This document shows, piece by piece, positions 23,163 through 35,370 of a stretch of DNA of 52,290 bases; position 1 is the stretch's first letter; each line of letters opens with the position of its first letter. Source of the stretch: an uncultured Bacteroidia bacterium (GTDB lineage: Bacteria; Bacteroidota; Bacteroidia; Bacteroidales; UBA932). The position numbers were made by a program, and so were the translations under genes. The DNA lies in contig CADAOB010000021.1 in the NCBI GenBank assembly GCA_902789445.1, forward strand, positions 1-52,290, read 5' to 3'. The notes beneath the pieces are model-generated. The model ran no database searches. It was not told the DNA's origin and saw nothing but the letters and a program-made list of their open reading frames with translations.

Positions 23163-25140
23163 TTACAGTTTCACTTTGAATTCTTTGGTTTCGGGCACCA
23201 GGCAGGTGTTGTTGTTGCAGCACTGGTAGGTGACCTTGACGATGGCCATGCCGGATCCGCCGGAGGCCTTCATGGTCACAACGCCCGGATTATACTTGTC
23301 CTGCTCAAAGGTGATGAGCTTGCTCTGACCCTCATCCTTCGGGGACATAGAGCGGACCGACTTTCTCATAGCCTTCCGGGAGCGTGATCTCGACGGTCGT
23401 CACCACGAAGACTTCGTCGGCAGGCACCACAGCGTAGGTGTGATAGCCGGGATGAATCTTCTGGAAAATAACGATGTCCTTGCCGCCCTGCGTCGGGACC
23501 GCTTCGGCCTGCAGATAGACCGGATTGCGGTCGTCGGTCAGCTGCTTGGGCGCACCCGGGCGGGCGCCCGCCTGCTTGCGGGCCATATAGGCCTCTTCTT
23601 CTTCGGCCAGGCGCACGCGGTAATCGTTGCCCGGCACATTTTCGAAGGTGTTGACCAGCCAGAGATAACCGCCACTCTCCGTGAAGAAGAGTTTGTCGTG
23701 ATAGCGGTTGTACCAGTCGCGCCACTCCTTGGCCGTTTCGAAACGGCAGAGGGTATAGCGTTTGAGGATCGTCTCGGCGATGTCCTTTTCCGGATCATTC
23801 TTCTCGAGCATCGAGATGCACTTGTCGAGGATGCGGATGTCATTGTTCGGGATGCCCAGGTAGCGGACTTCGTCGTCGATGGCCAGGCTGTAGGAGTCTT
23901 CCGGGCACCAGAACCAGCCGAGGTTCTTGTCGTAATAATCCTTGTAGGCCTGTTCATCGGTACCGAAGACCTTGTAGAGGCCCTGGCCACGGTCGGCCTG
24001 CATCAGATACTCACGGTAGGTGACCAGTTTCTGCGCAGGGAAATTCTCATAGATGGCCATGTTGGGATCGATTTCTTCTCCTTTGGCCTTCATCTCCCGG
24101 ATGACGTTCTTGAGGCTGTCCACCGTCCGGTTGAAATCCTCGTTGGACTTGTTCATATCCTTCCACATCGCGCGCGTCATCCGGTTCTTGTCCATACCGA
24201 TGTGGTCGCGGGTTGCCACGCCGTCGTTGAACTTCCGGGCGATGGGATGCTGGCCGGCGAATTGTTTCATATAGACCACGGCATTGACGAAGAGCGCTTT
24301 GGCGGTCTCGGTCATATAGGTCGGAGAAGCCGCGAAACCCCAGGTGAACCAGTTGGCGTGGCGGCCGAGCGCCACGGCGTCGATGCTCTTGGCGCATTTG
24401 CCGCCGCTGATGACCTCGGTCTCAGGCGAATCGGTGTAGCCGCCCGGGCGGGAGACCATCCCTACGCGGTAGTTGTTGCCGTCGGGCAGTTTGTCCGTAT
24501 AGTTGATGGTCTGCATCGGGAACATCTCGGTCTCGGCGGGGAGCTTTTCACCCATGTATTTGGCCACTTCGAGCGCGGGGGCCGGCGTGGGCTGCATGCT
24601 CGTCTCGAGCTTGACTTTCACCGGGCCCTGGAAAATGGGATGCGTGGCGTTCCAGCCGAGGGCCCTGTCTTCCAGGCAGAGGCAGTACCAGTCGTTCTTG
24701 GTGCCGATGCGACGGCCCATCTCCTCGCCGGCTTCGGCGATGGTGACCACCGGCCGGTTGAAGTCGAGCGGGAAATACTGCGGGCGGGCATAACGGATCA
24801 TCCGCCCGTACTCATCCACTTCGCGGATACCCGGTGCAATGGGGGCCGGCGTACCGTCGATGATGGTCACGTCGTAGTAGTCGGACATCGAATAGTGATA
24901 GTCCTTGGCATCGACGACCTTGACCGTCTTGAAATGCTTCTTGAGGAATTTTTCGAAGGCGGCGGTCCGTTCGGCCGCGCTTTTGGCCACGACGGCCGGA
25001 TCGGGCGGCGTACCGATTCCGATGGTCTCGATTTCCGGCGATCCGCCCACGTAAAGCACACTCACCGCCTGCTTTTTCTGGGCGCTCAGGCCCAGAAAAC
25101 AGCAGAGCAGGAGGGAAAGGGTCAGAAAAAACCTTTTCAT
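23163..25140 (-). pseudogene. ThuA-like secreted protein with DsbD-alpha-like tail, frameshifted
   Basis: The first frame runs from 25140 to a stop at 23332 (602 residues). A signal peptide is followed by a ThuA/glutamine-amidotransferase-like fold (VSVLYVGGSPEIET, YYDVTIIDGTPAPI, GRHANWFTWGFA). A long helical middle comes next, and then the start of a beta domain (QKIHPGYHTYAVVPADE). The same domain continues in another frame to 23163 (SKLITFEQDKYNPG, VTYQCCNNNTCL), a DsbD N-terminal-domain signature. Removing one G from GGGG at 23341-23344 joins both into about 658 residues. Either this is a real single-base mutation in a homopolymer, a sequencing error, or slippage. It lies in frame order between susD and tlpA. 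Confidence 0.82.
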
Positions 25141-25149
25141 TTCTGTAGA

Positions 25150-26580
25150 TTAAAGATTGTTCGGAACGATGTTGGGGTTGTTGCTGATGGCATTCTTCGG
25201 GAAGGGGAAGATCCACATCTTCGAATCCGGCCGCAAGGTGTAGGTATTACCGGCCAGTTCGCGGGTGAACGTCTCCTTCATGTCGTCGAGCTGGTTCCAG
25301 CGCTTGCGGATGATGAAGTTGTACGGGCTGTACACGAATTCGCTGTGCGACACCTGCTTCAGATGGGCGATCGCCTCATCTTTGGTGGTGACATTGCCCT
25401 GCAGCGGCGCATAAAGCTCAGGTTCCACACGGTTCACGCGGACGGCATCGAGGTAGCGCATGGCTTCGCTGATATTGCCTTTGCGGATCTCGCACTCGGC
25501 GATGGTCAGGTACATGTGCGGGGTCTTCAGGCCGTAGGTGTTCCAACTGGAGTTCAGGTCGAAGGTCATAAAGCACGGGACACCGGTCATCATTTCGCCG
25601 CCCATCATGTAGTCGTACATCATGTCCATGCTGGCCATGCGGTCGTGGGTGGCATAGCCGGGTTCGAAGCGCGCGATGCCTTCCTGGCTGACCGCCTCGT
25701 AGAAGATGATGTCATACGTATGGAAATAATCTTCTTCCTGCTGAAGCTGGGCAAGATAGAGCGAAGGATACTGTCCGCCGAGGATATAGCCTGTCGTGAT
25801 GACGGTATGTGCGGCATCCAGGTAGTTCGAGACCGTGCTGTTGATCTCTAGCGCCTGCTTGGCGACAGACTCGGCCTCGTCGAACTTCTGCATGGCCATC
25901 AGGGCCATGGCCTTGACGGCGTACGGGCAGGCCTTGCTCATGCGCATCCGGTTGATATTGTTGAGCGGCAGGGCGTTCAGGGCGATGGCCGCGTCGCAGT
26001 CGGCGATGATCTGGTCGTACACGGCTGCGACAGTCGCGATTTCCGTAGGTTCGGAGATGTCCCAGTCCTCGAGGAGCATAGGGATGCCCGGCGTGTTGGC
26101 GGCCGTCGAAGGATTGTAGGCGGCTGCGAACTTGTTGACCAAGATATACATAGCCCAGGCGCGAAGGGTGTACGCTTCGGCGCGGAGCTGGTTCTTCTTT
26201 GTCTCGTCACCCGTGGCGTCTGCAATCCGGCTGAGGATCGGGTTGGCGACCCGGCCGATGAAGCCGTACATGGAGGTATAGTCGCCGTCGCTGGCAGTCA
26301 GGTCGTTGAAGGTTTCGATCTTCGACTCGTCCCAGGTCAGCATGATGGTGTAGCGGGACGGCGTGGGCGAAGCCAGTTCGTTGGGAATGTTGGCATAGCT
26401 GATCATGTCGCCGCACATCCGCTTCATGTCGGAGGTAGGGCCTTCCAGCTCGGCATTGAGCAGAAGCTCCAGTTCGTCCACAGTGGACAGCAGGTTCATG
26501 CCCTTGGGCTGCAATTCCGTGAACTGGGCGCAGGAGGCCAGGAGCAGGCAGGTAGTCAGGATAGCAAATATCTTTTTCAT
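25150..26580 (-). CDS. SusD/RagB-family outer-membrane lipoprotein
   Basis: A 476-residue surface lipoprotein (lipobox LLLASCAQF) that forms the lid of a SusC transporter and binds its ligand. The N-terminal FTELQPKGMNLLSTVDELELLLNAE and the TPR-like middle (RAEAYTLRAWAMYILVNKFAAAY) are typical. KTPHMYLTIAECEIRKGNISEAMRYLDAVRVNR and the C-terminal KRWNQLDDMKETFTREL, PFPKNAISNNP are the SusD signatures. It follows susC by 12 bp and precedes the ThuA-like gene by 9 bp. Ligand unknown; no carbohydrate-active enzyme accompanies it. Confidence 0.95.
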   Translation of the reverse strand: MKKIFAILTTCLLLASCAQFTELQPKGMNLLSTVDELELLLNAELEGPTSDMKRMCGDMISYANIPNELASPTPSRYTIMLTWDESKIETFNDLTASDGDYTSMYGFIGRVANPILSRIADATGDETKKNQLRAEAYTLRAWAMYILVNKFAAAYNPSTAANTPGIPMLLEDWDISEPTEIATVAAVYDQIIADCDAAIALNALPLNNINRMRMSKACPYAVKAMALMAMQKFDEAESVAKQALEINSTVSNYLDAAHTVITTGYILGGQYPSLYLAQLQQEEDYFHTYDIIFYEAVSQEGIARFEPGYATHDRMASMDMMYDYMMGGEMMTGVPCFMTFDLNSSWNTYGLKTPHMYLTIAECEIRKGNISEAMRYLDAVRVNRVEPELYAPLQGNVTTKDEAIAHLKQVSHSEFVYSPYNFIIRKRWNQLDDMKETFTRELAGNTYTLRPDSKMWIFPFPKNAISNNPNIVPNNL

Positions 26581-26592
26581 AGAACAGAAGTC

Positions 26593-29500
26593 TTAGAAGT
26601 TGATGTGAAGACCGAAGATATAGGAGCTGCGCGACGGGATGCCGCCCGTTTCGGGATCGAAGCGGACGCTCTTGTCGTAATACGGCATGGTTTTGTACGG
26701 ACGGAAAGCGGTCCAGACAGCCGGAAGGTTATCGACTTGGAACTGCAGGTTCACGCGGGAAGCGCCGATGCGGCGGGCCCAGTTCTCGGGCAGTTCATAA
26801 CCCAGGACGATGTTGCGGATCTTCAGGAAGGCCGCGTTGCGGACAGAAATGTCGCTCGTGCTCGGTTCGCGGCCGAGTGCATTGGAGGAATAACGGCCGA
26901 TACCCGGGGTATTGGTCGGTTTTTCCGGCGTCCAGGCATTGAGGAAATAACTGGGGACAGCCAGTCCGCTGCCGACGCCGAAGGTCTCATCTTCCGCCAG
27001 GGCACGCATCACGTGGCCACCGTAGTAGGCCATCAGTACGCTCAGGCTCAGACCATTCCAGGTAAAGCGGTTGTCGAAGCCGGCAATCACCACCGGCTCG
27101 GTCTGGCCGGAATACTCCATCACATCCACACTGGCACTCTGGGCGCTGTGCGTCTTGCGGTCATTGTCGGAATACCAGAGCGTCATACCTTTTTCACCTT
27201 CCGCATCGCTGATGCCAGCGATGCGCCAGCTCCAGAGGGCGCTGGTCGGATAGCCCACCCGATAGGGATTGGACAGCAATTCATAAGCGCGGGTGGAAGC
27301 ATTCTCCACATTGGTGATCTTGTTCTTGTTCAAGGCGAAGGTCAGGGTGCTGCTCCAGCCGAAGTCGCTGCGGCGGCGTTCGCGGATCCAGTCGCCCGTG
27401 AAAGTCAGCTCGAAGCCGTTGTTGACCATATCGGCCACGTTCATGAACATCGAGGTGAAACCGGTTGTCGGGTCGAGGGTCTTGTAGGAGAACAGATCGA
27501 GGCCGCGTTTGCGGTAGTAGTCGAGGGAGCCGCGGAAGCGGTTCTCCACGAAGGAATAGTCGATACCGACATTGGCCGTCTGCGTGCGTTCCCACTTGAG
27601 GTTCGGGTTGGCCGGGCTCTGGATGGTACCGAAAGGCTCGTTGGTGTAGTAGTTCAGGCCCGTGCTGGAAGCCGTCATGTAGCTGGTGGCACCCTGGTAG
27701 AACACCGTAGCTCAGACGGAGCTTGAGGGCATTGATCCAATCCACGCCCTTGAGGAAGCTCTCGTTGTTGACGTTCCAGGCCACACCGGCGCTCCAGAGC
27801 GGACGGCCGCGGAGCTTCACGTTCAGGCCATAGACATCGGCGTAGTCCTTGCGGAAGGAACCGAAGACATTGTACTTCTCGTCATAGGTATAGGTGAAGT
27901 TCGCATAGCCGGAGGCGAAGCGGTGATGCTGCTCCACGACCGGGTCCATGTTGCTGCGGATATACGGGTCGTATGCGAACTGGACAGCCGGGAAGCCGCC
28001 GCCAATCGCCATGTAATTGCTGCTGTAACGCATCTGGCTGATGGTGGAGAAGTCGATGGTCGCCGTGGAAGCATTCTGCAGCTGGTCGTCATAGCCGAGC
28101 ATCAGGGCGCTGGTGCCCGAATAGAGCGTCTCGCGGAATTCAATACCGGCCAGGGCCACGATCTCGTGTTTGCCGAAAGTGTTCGCATAGTTGAGCTGGC
28201 CGCGGGCGGTCCAGTAGCGGCCGTCCACGTTCTGCGCGGCGCGGAAGCCGCCGGAAGCCGGGGTCAGGTGCGTCACATTGCCCTGCGGGTCAATCTGCGT
28301 ATAGGCGTTGTAGATGGTCTTGGCCGCCTGGCTTTCCTGCGTGGCATACCAGTCGGCGGTGCGGTGGTCGGTCTCATAGACGAACTGGGCGTTGGCGGTC
28401 AGGCCCTTGAAAATCTTGAAGAGCAGGTCGCCGTGATAGCGCATATACTGGCGCTTGGTGTTCATCACGTTGTTGTAGTATTCGTCCACCAGGTTGATAC
28501 CCAGTTCCTTGAAGTAACCGCCTTCGGTGTTGTCGCGGTACTGGTTGCCGTTGTACCAGGTGTAGAGGAGTTTGGCGGAGCCGTCAGTATTGTAGAGGCT
28601 TTCGTAAGCCGGGTACCTCCACGGATTCTCGAAACCGTTGTAGGTGTAACCCTTGCCCCGCTCGTTGCCGTAGATACCGTTGACGGCCACGGTGGCGGTC
28701 ATCCATTTGGCCACGTCGTAGGAGCCCTTGTAGCTGATCTGCATCTGGCGGTCGTAGGTGTTGATGATACCGGCGTTGTCGTTGCGCCAGTTGACCACGA
28801 AGTTGCTCTGGAAGCGGTCGGAGCGGCTGCGCAGGGCGAGGTTGTACTGCTGCATCACCTGGCGGCGATAGACCGCGTCAGCGTACTGCTGGGCGAAGTT
28901 GTTCTTCGAGAGCTGGTTGCATAGCTGGTCAATTTCAGCCTGCGAACCTTCACCGATGTACATCCGGTAGTAGGCATAGTCGATGGGCGACACATAACCG
29001 GAACCGGACAGGAGATTGTTTTCCATCGTCTGGGCCGGATTGGTCACCTCACCGTAGTTGTTGAAATAATAATAGTCGTAGTAGTTCTTCTCCAGGGCGA
29101 CCTGCTGCTCAGCATTCATATAGAAGTTCTGGGCATAGTCCATGTTGTGCTTGGAATAGACTGTCACGTTGGTGGAGAAGTCCACGTCGATCTTGCCTTT
29201 CTCGCGGGCGCTCTTGGTGGTGATGACGATGATACCGTTGGAGGCGCGGGCGCCGTAGATGGCGGCGGCGGCAGCGTCCTTCAGGACGTTGATGCTCTCG
29301 ATATCGTAGGGGTTCAGGTCGTCGATGCTTCCTTCCATCGGCAGGCCGTCCACCACGAGAAGCGGGTTGGCCTCGGCGTACATGGAGCTGACACCACGGA
29401 TGGTAAGCTTGCCACCGTAGGTCGAAAGACCGGCCACGCGGCCTTCGAGGTTCTGCATCAGGCTCGGGGTGTAGCGTTCTTCGATGGTCTTGGAATTGAC

Positions 29501-30148
29501 CGTGGCGATGGCGCCCGTGACCTTCTTCTGCTGGATCTCCTGATAACCGGTGACCACCGCGCCTTCAATGAACATGCGGCTGTAGGTCATCTGCACGTCG
29601 AAGGTGCTGCGGCCGTTGAGCGGTTCCGTGACGGTATCCATTCCGAGGAAGCTCACTTCGATGGTCGAGTTGCGCGGGTTCTTGACAGCCAGCGTATAGT
29701 TGCCGTTGACGTCGGTGATGGCATAGGTCTTCTCGGTGACGTTCTGAACGGCGGCACCGGCAACCGGCAGGCCGTCCTGGTCGGTGATGCGACCCTTGAG
29801 CATCACGGCCCCGCGGGCCTGGCCCTGCTGGGCCGTTACGGCGGCCGGCGAGAGGGCGATCTGCCTGTCGAGGATCTTGTAGTTGATGTTCAGCGGCCGG
29901 AGCAGCTGGTCGAGCGCGGCCGTCAGGCCCACGCCGTTGACGTGGATGGAGACCGTTTTGTCCGCACCGATCTGCTGGTCGTTGTAGACAAAGGTGTAGT
30001 CCACCTGCTTCTGGATCTCATTGAGGACGGTCTTGAGCGGCGTCCTGTCGAAGTTCAGCGTGACGTTCTGCGCGCTGGCCGCCTGGGCGGAGCCCAGCAG
30101 GATCATCAGCGAGAGGAACATCCCTGAGAGGAAGTGTTTGACTGACAT
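26593..30148 (-). pseudogene. SusC/RagA TonB-dependent transporter with STN domain, frameshifted
   Basis: An outer-membrane transporter of about 1180 residues in two frames. The first part has a signal peptide and an STN domain (FDRTPLKTVLNEIQKQVDY). A carboxypeptidase-like domain (GRITDQDGLPVAGAAVQ) and the plug (LLVVDGLPMEGSIDDLNPYD, SINVLKDAAAAAIYGARASN) follow, then barrel strands up to LKLRLSYGV. There, near 27705, the frame changes; the barrel goes on as FYQGATSYMTASSTG to the end at 26593. A one-base gain or two-base loss explains it. ATG at 30148 is preferred; an upstream GTG at 30184 stays in frame. The STN domain fits control by the sigma/FecR pair. Confidence 0.88.
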
Positions 30149-30160
30149 AGGTTGAAGTTT

Positions 30161-30189
30161 ATTGAGTTGAAATAGTTTTCTCACTCAAT
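30161..30189. promoter_or_regulatory. Inverted repeat before susC
   Basis: ATTGAGT (30161-30167) and ACTCAAT (30183-30189) form a 7-bp dyad just upstream of the susC ATG. No TAnnTTTG box is present between it and the terminator at 30217. It could be an operator or part of an ECF-dependent promoter region; this is inference. Confidence 0.35.
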
Positions 30190-30216
30190 AGTACAGTTTT
30201 CCCCCGATTCCCCCTC

Positions 30217-30256
30217 AAAAAAGTCCGGGCCTGCACCTTTCGATGCAAGCCCCGAC
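30217..30256 (-). terminator. Intrinsic terminator between tlpA and susC
   Basis: On the minus strand GTCGGGGCTTGCA pairs with TGCAGGCCCGGAC (two mismatches) and is followed by six T residues. It separates the dsbD-tlpA transcript from the susC operon. Confidence 0.75.
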
Positions 30257-30283
30257 CTTCCTAATAACCAAATTATTTTTTAA

Positions 30284-30763
30284 CTACTCTAAAACGCTGT
30301 CGAGATAGGTGTAGAAGGCAGGATCCTCACCGAGGATGACCTTGGCGATCTTGCCTTGCGGATCGATGACGATTTTCGTGGGAAAACCCTGTACCTCATA
30401 GACTTTGACCAGGTCATTTTCGGAGGGGTTCAGCACGCTGATCCAGGGAAGTTCGTATTTCGCCGTGGCTGCTTTCCATTTCTCTTCCGTGTCGCGGCAG
30501 GCGACGCCCACGAATTCGACCTTGCCCTTGTGCTTGGCATAAGCCGCCTTCATGTCGGGGAAACCCTTGATGCACCATTTGCACCAGCTTCCCCAGAAAT
30601 CAAGCACGACATACTTGCCCTGCAGGGAGGAAAGGGTGAAGGACTTGCCGTCCACCTTCTGCGCGGTGAAATCAGGCGCCTTGGCGCCGGCGGTGATGGT
30701 CTGGGCGCTGATGGCCGTGGAAATACCGGCGAGCAGCATGCAGGAGAGGATAAACTTTTTCAT
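30284..30763 (-). CDS. Small periplasmic TlpA/ResA-like thioredoxin
   Basis: A 159-residue secreted thioredoxin-like protein with a signal peptide (cleavage near AISAQTI), the resolving motif FWGSWCKWC (Cys61, Cys64) and the cis-proline loop EVQGFPTKIVID. The start at 30763 gives a normal signal peptide; the upstream Met adds seven unlikely residues. It lacks the DUF4369 domain of the two larger TlpA proteins. It follows dsbD by 24 bp and would be its natural electron acceptor in the periplasm. Confidence 0.92.
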   Translation of the reverse strand: MKKFILSCMLLAGISTAISAQTITAGAKAPDFTAQKVDGKSFTLSSLQGKYVVLDFWGSWCKWCIKGFPDMKAAYAKHKGKVEFVGVACRDTEEKWKAATAKYELPWISVLNPSENDLVKVYEVQGFPTKIVIDPQGKIAKVILGEDPAFYTYLDSVLE

Positions 30764-30787
30764 AACGGTTCTTGAAGCAAGCAAATA

Positions 30788-32824
<2,037 letters not shown>

Positions 32825-32862
32825 CTGTTATCGATTTGTTTTGTTTTTCGTGGGGATTCTGA

Positions 32863-32870
32863 CAAATATA
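32863..32870 (-). promoter_or_regulatory. -7 box of dsbD-tlpA operon
   Basis: TATATTTG on the minus strand matches the consensus and lies 38 bp before the dsbD start codon. Confidence 0.6.
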
Positions 32871-32913
32871 CAAACTTGCCGGGAGTTCCCCTTATTTTAT
32901 TTCATCGAAAGGA

Positions 32914-34242
32914 TTATTCCAATTTGGCGATGATGTCGCGCAGGAGCGCGTTGAAATCGATGACGCGGTCGGGTTTCGGGGAATAGCCCAGCACGACCAC
33001 GACCAGTTTCTTGGAAGGGATGATATAAATCTCCTGTCCGTCGTGGCCCTGGCAGGAGAACATATCTTCAGGCGCATCCGGGCAGGATCGGTTCTGGTTC
33101 AGCCAGAAAAACGCACCGTATCCGCCCTGGCTGGCCGAAGCGGGCGTCCGCGTGTAATCCACCCAGCCTTCCGGCAGAAGGCGCGCCGGGCCGACAAAAC
33201 CTTCGTCCAGGTAAAGCTGGCCGAAGCGGGCATAGTCTCGCGCTGTCACATAGAGATAAGACGAACCGACAGGCGTGCCGCTCATATCCGGTTCGAAGCA
33301 GGCGTTCCGGATGCCGAGCGGCTCGAAGAGACGGGATCGCAGATAGGCCAGGAACTCGGCATCCGAGGCAAACTTGCCGCGGAGGTAGCGCATCACGATA
33401 TTCGTGCTGCCGCTGGAGTAGTACCAATGGGTGCCGGGCTTGGCCATCAGGGGTTTCGAAAGGGCGAACAGGCCCATATCCTCTTCCCGGTGCAGCATCA
33501 GATTGACATCGGAACGATTGCCGTAGTTCTCGTTCCACTCGAGGCCACTCTGCATCTGCATCAGGTCGTTCAGCGTGATGGCCGCGCGCCCGTCCCCCTG
33601 CCATTCGGGGATGTCCATCGGGGCGTGGATATCCACCAGGCCGTCGCCGGCCATCAGACCCACCAGTGCGTTGGTGAAACTCTTGCCCATACTCCAGCTC
33701 AGGAGGCGGGTATCCGCGGTAATGCCCTGGCGGTAGCGCTCCGCCACGATGGCCCCATCGTGCAGCACTATGAAGGCGAAGGGCGTTCCGTTGTAGGCGT
33801 GGTCGTCGACCAGGGCTTTCGCGACGGGTTCCAGCTGGGCCGCCACGGCGGAATCGCCGGGTGCCAGGGGCTCGGGGCCGGCGGCTTCGGGAGGCAGCGG
33901 AAAGGCTTGCGCTTTGAGCCGTTCCATCGCTTTGCGGCCCCGCAGGAGCGTCACGCCATAACCGTCCCGATAGAGCGCCGTCGACTTGCTCCAGAGGAAA
34001 CGGCTGGTTACCGTATGGTTTTCATAATCCACGCGGTTGCGGGTAAACTTGATAAAAGAGAAATGCAGGTCGAGTGCCTCGACGTCGGCGGGCTCGCGCC
34101 CGGACACAAAGACAGCGGAGGCCAGGTTCTTGGCCGCGTAGCCCGTAATGATGGGCATCAGACTGTTCAGATAAAGGCAGCCGCCCAGAAGCGCGGCCAG
34201 CAGCAACGCCAAAGCGATGCGAAAAAATGTTTTCTTTTTCAT
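32914..34242 (-). CDS. Class C beta-lactamase-related serine hydrolase
   Basis: A 442-residue membrane-anchored or exported hydrolase with an N-terminal hydrophobic segment (residues 7-30). The family has an acyl-serine nucleophile: SWSMGKS supplies the SxxK pair. HWYYSSGSTN is the second motif and GHDGQEIYIIP the third. Relatives are D-Ala-D-Ala carboxypeptidases, esterases and 6-aminohexanoate-type hydrolases, so resistance is not implied. It stands alone between asd and dsbD. A TAGATTTG box at 34272-34279 overlapping the asd stop may be its promoter. Confidence 0.88.
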   Translation of the reverse strand: MKKKTFFRIALALLLAALLGGCLYLNSLMPIITGYAAKNLASAVFVSGREPADVEALDLHFSFIKFTRNRVDYENHTVTSRFLWSKSTALYRDGYGVTLLRGRKAMERLKAQAFPLPPEAAGPEPLAPGDSAVAAQLEPVAKALVDDHAYNGTPFAFIVLHDGAIVAERYRQGITADTRLLSWSMGKSFTNALVGLMAGDGLVDIHAPMDIPEWQGDGRAAITLNDLMQMQSGLEWNENYGNRSDVNLMLHREEDMGLFALSKPLMAKPGTHWYYSSGSTNIVMRYLRGKFASDAEFLAYLRSRLFEPLGIRNACFEPDMSGTPVGSSYLYVTARDYARFGQLYLDEGFVGPARLLPEGWVDYTRTPASASQGGYGAFFWLNQNRSCPDAPEDMFSCQGHDGQEIYIIPSKKLVVVVLGYSPKPDRVIDFNALLRDIIAKLE

Positions 34243-34276
34243 ATTCAGTCCGAAAGATACGCATTTTAGGGCAAAT

Positions 34277-35275
34277 CTACAAAAAGCCCCGGCGGAGGAG
34301 TTCTTCGGCGATCTGGACGGCGTTGGTGGCGGCGCCCTTGCGGAGGTTGTCAGCCACGCACCAGAGATTCAGGCCGCTTGCGACGGAGAAGTCGCGGCGG
34401 AGGCGGCCGACGAAGACTTCATCGCGGCCTTCGGCATACAGCGGCATCGGATAGATGTTGTGCGCCGGGTCGTCCTGGACAACGACGCCCGGGGTGTTTT
34501 CGAGGATGCGGCGGATGTCGGCCAGTTCGAACGGCTTTTCGAATTCGAGATTCACCGACTCGCTGTGGCCGCCGCGGACGGGCACGCGGACCGTGGTCGC
34601 GCTCACGCCGATGCTCTCGTCGCGGAGGATCTTGTGCGTCTCGTTCACCATCTTCATCTCCTCTTTCGTATATCCGTTTTCCAGGAAACTGTCGATGTGT
34701 GGCAGGATATTGCGGTCGATGGGATAGGGATACACGGCCGGATAACTTCCCCAGGCCTCCCCTGCCCGCTCGGCCTCCATCTGGACAACGGCTTTCTGCC
34801 CGGTGCCGGTGATGCTCTGGTAGGTCGATACGACGATGCGGCGGATCGTATAGGCGGCGTGGAGCGGCGCCAGCGGCAGCAGCATCTGGATGGTCGAGCA
34901 GTTGGGATTGGCGATGATGAAGTCCTTTTCCGTCAGGACATCGGCGTTGATTTCGGGGACGACAAGTTTCTTGTCTGGATCCATCCGCCAGCAGGAAGAG
35001 TTGTCCACGACGCGGCAGCCGGCGGCGGCGAAGCGCGGCGCCAGCTCGCGCGAAGCGCCGGCGCCGGCGGAGAAGAGCGCCAGCTGCGGCCGGCGGCCGA
35101 TGGCCTCATCGGCGCTGACGACTTTGTGCGCTTTCCCCCGGAAGATGACGGTCTTGCCGACCGACCGCTCCGAAGCGACAGGAATCAATTCATCGACGGG
35201 GAAATTCCGTTCCTCCAGGATCTGGATCATCCGGGTACCCACCAGTCCGGTGGCCCCTACTACAGCTACTTTCAT
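34277..35275 (-). CDS. asd: Aspartate-semialdehyde dehydrogenase
   Basis: Asd reduces aspartyl phosphate to aspartate semialdehyde with NADPH, the branch point to lysine, threonine and methionine. The protein is 332 residues with the nucleotide motif VVGATGLVG (4-12), the catalytic cysteine Cys126 in NPNCSTIQ, and the histidine in RVPVRGGHSESV. It is the last gene of metY-metX-thrA-asd, 95 bp after the fused kinase, which supplies its substrate. Confidence 0.96.
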   Translation of the reverse strand: MKVAVVGATGLVGTRMIQILEERNFPVDELIPVASERSVGKTVIFRGKAHKVVSADEAIGRRPQLALFSAGAGASRELAPRFAAAGCRVVDNSSCWRMDPDKKLVVPEINADVLTEKDFIIANPNCSTIQMLLPLAPLHAAYTIRRIVVSTYQSITGTGQKAVVQMEAERAGEAWGSYPAVYPYPIDRNILPHIDSFLENGYTKEEMKMVNETHKILRDESIGVSATTVRVPVRGGHSESVNLEFEKPFELADIRRILENTPGVVVQDDPAHNIYPMPLYAEGRDEVFVGRLRRDFSVASGLNLWCVADNLRKGAATNAVQIAEELLRRGFL

Positions 35276-35370
35276 ATATCTTCGAATTATATCTATCTTA
35301 TTTTCAACTATTTCCTAACCTCTTTCTGTTCCGGCCGGGACAGAAAGACTCACATTGTAAATGGGAGGAA

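Noticed and set aside
32914-34242. Beta-lactam resistance gene
   Set aside because: The SxxK and related motifs fit the broad class C-related hydrolase family; nothing points to beta-lactamase activity specifically.
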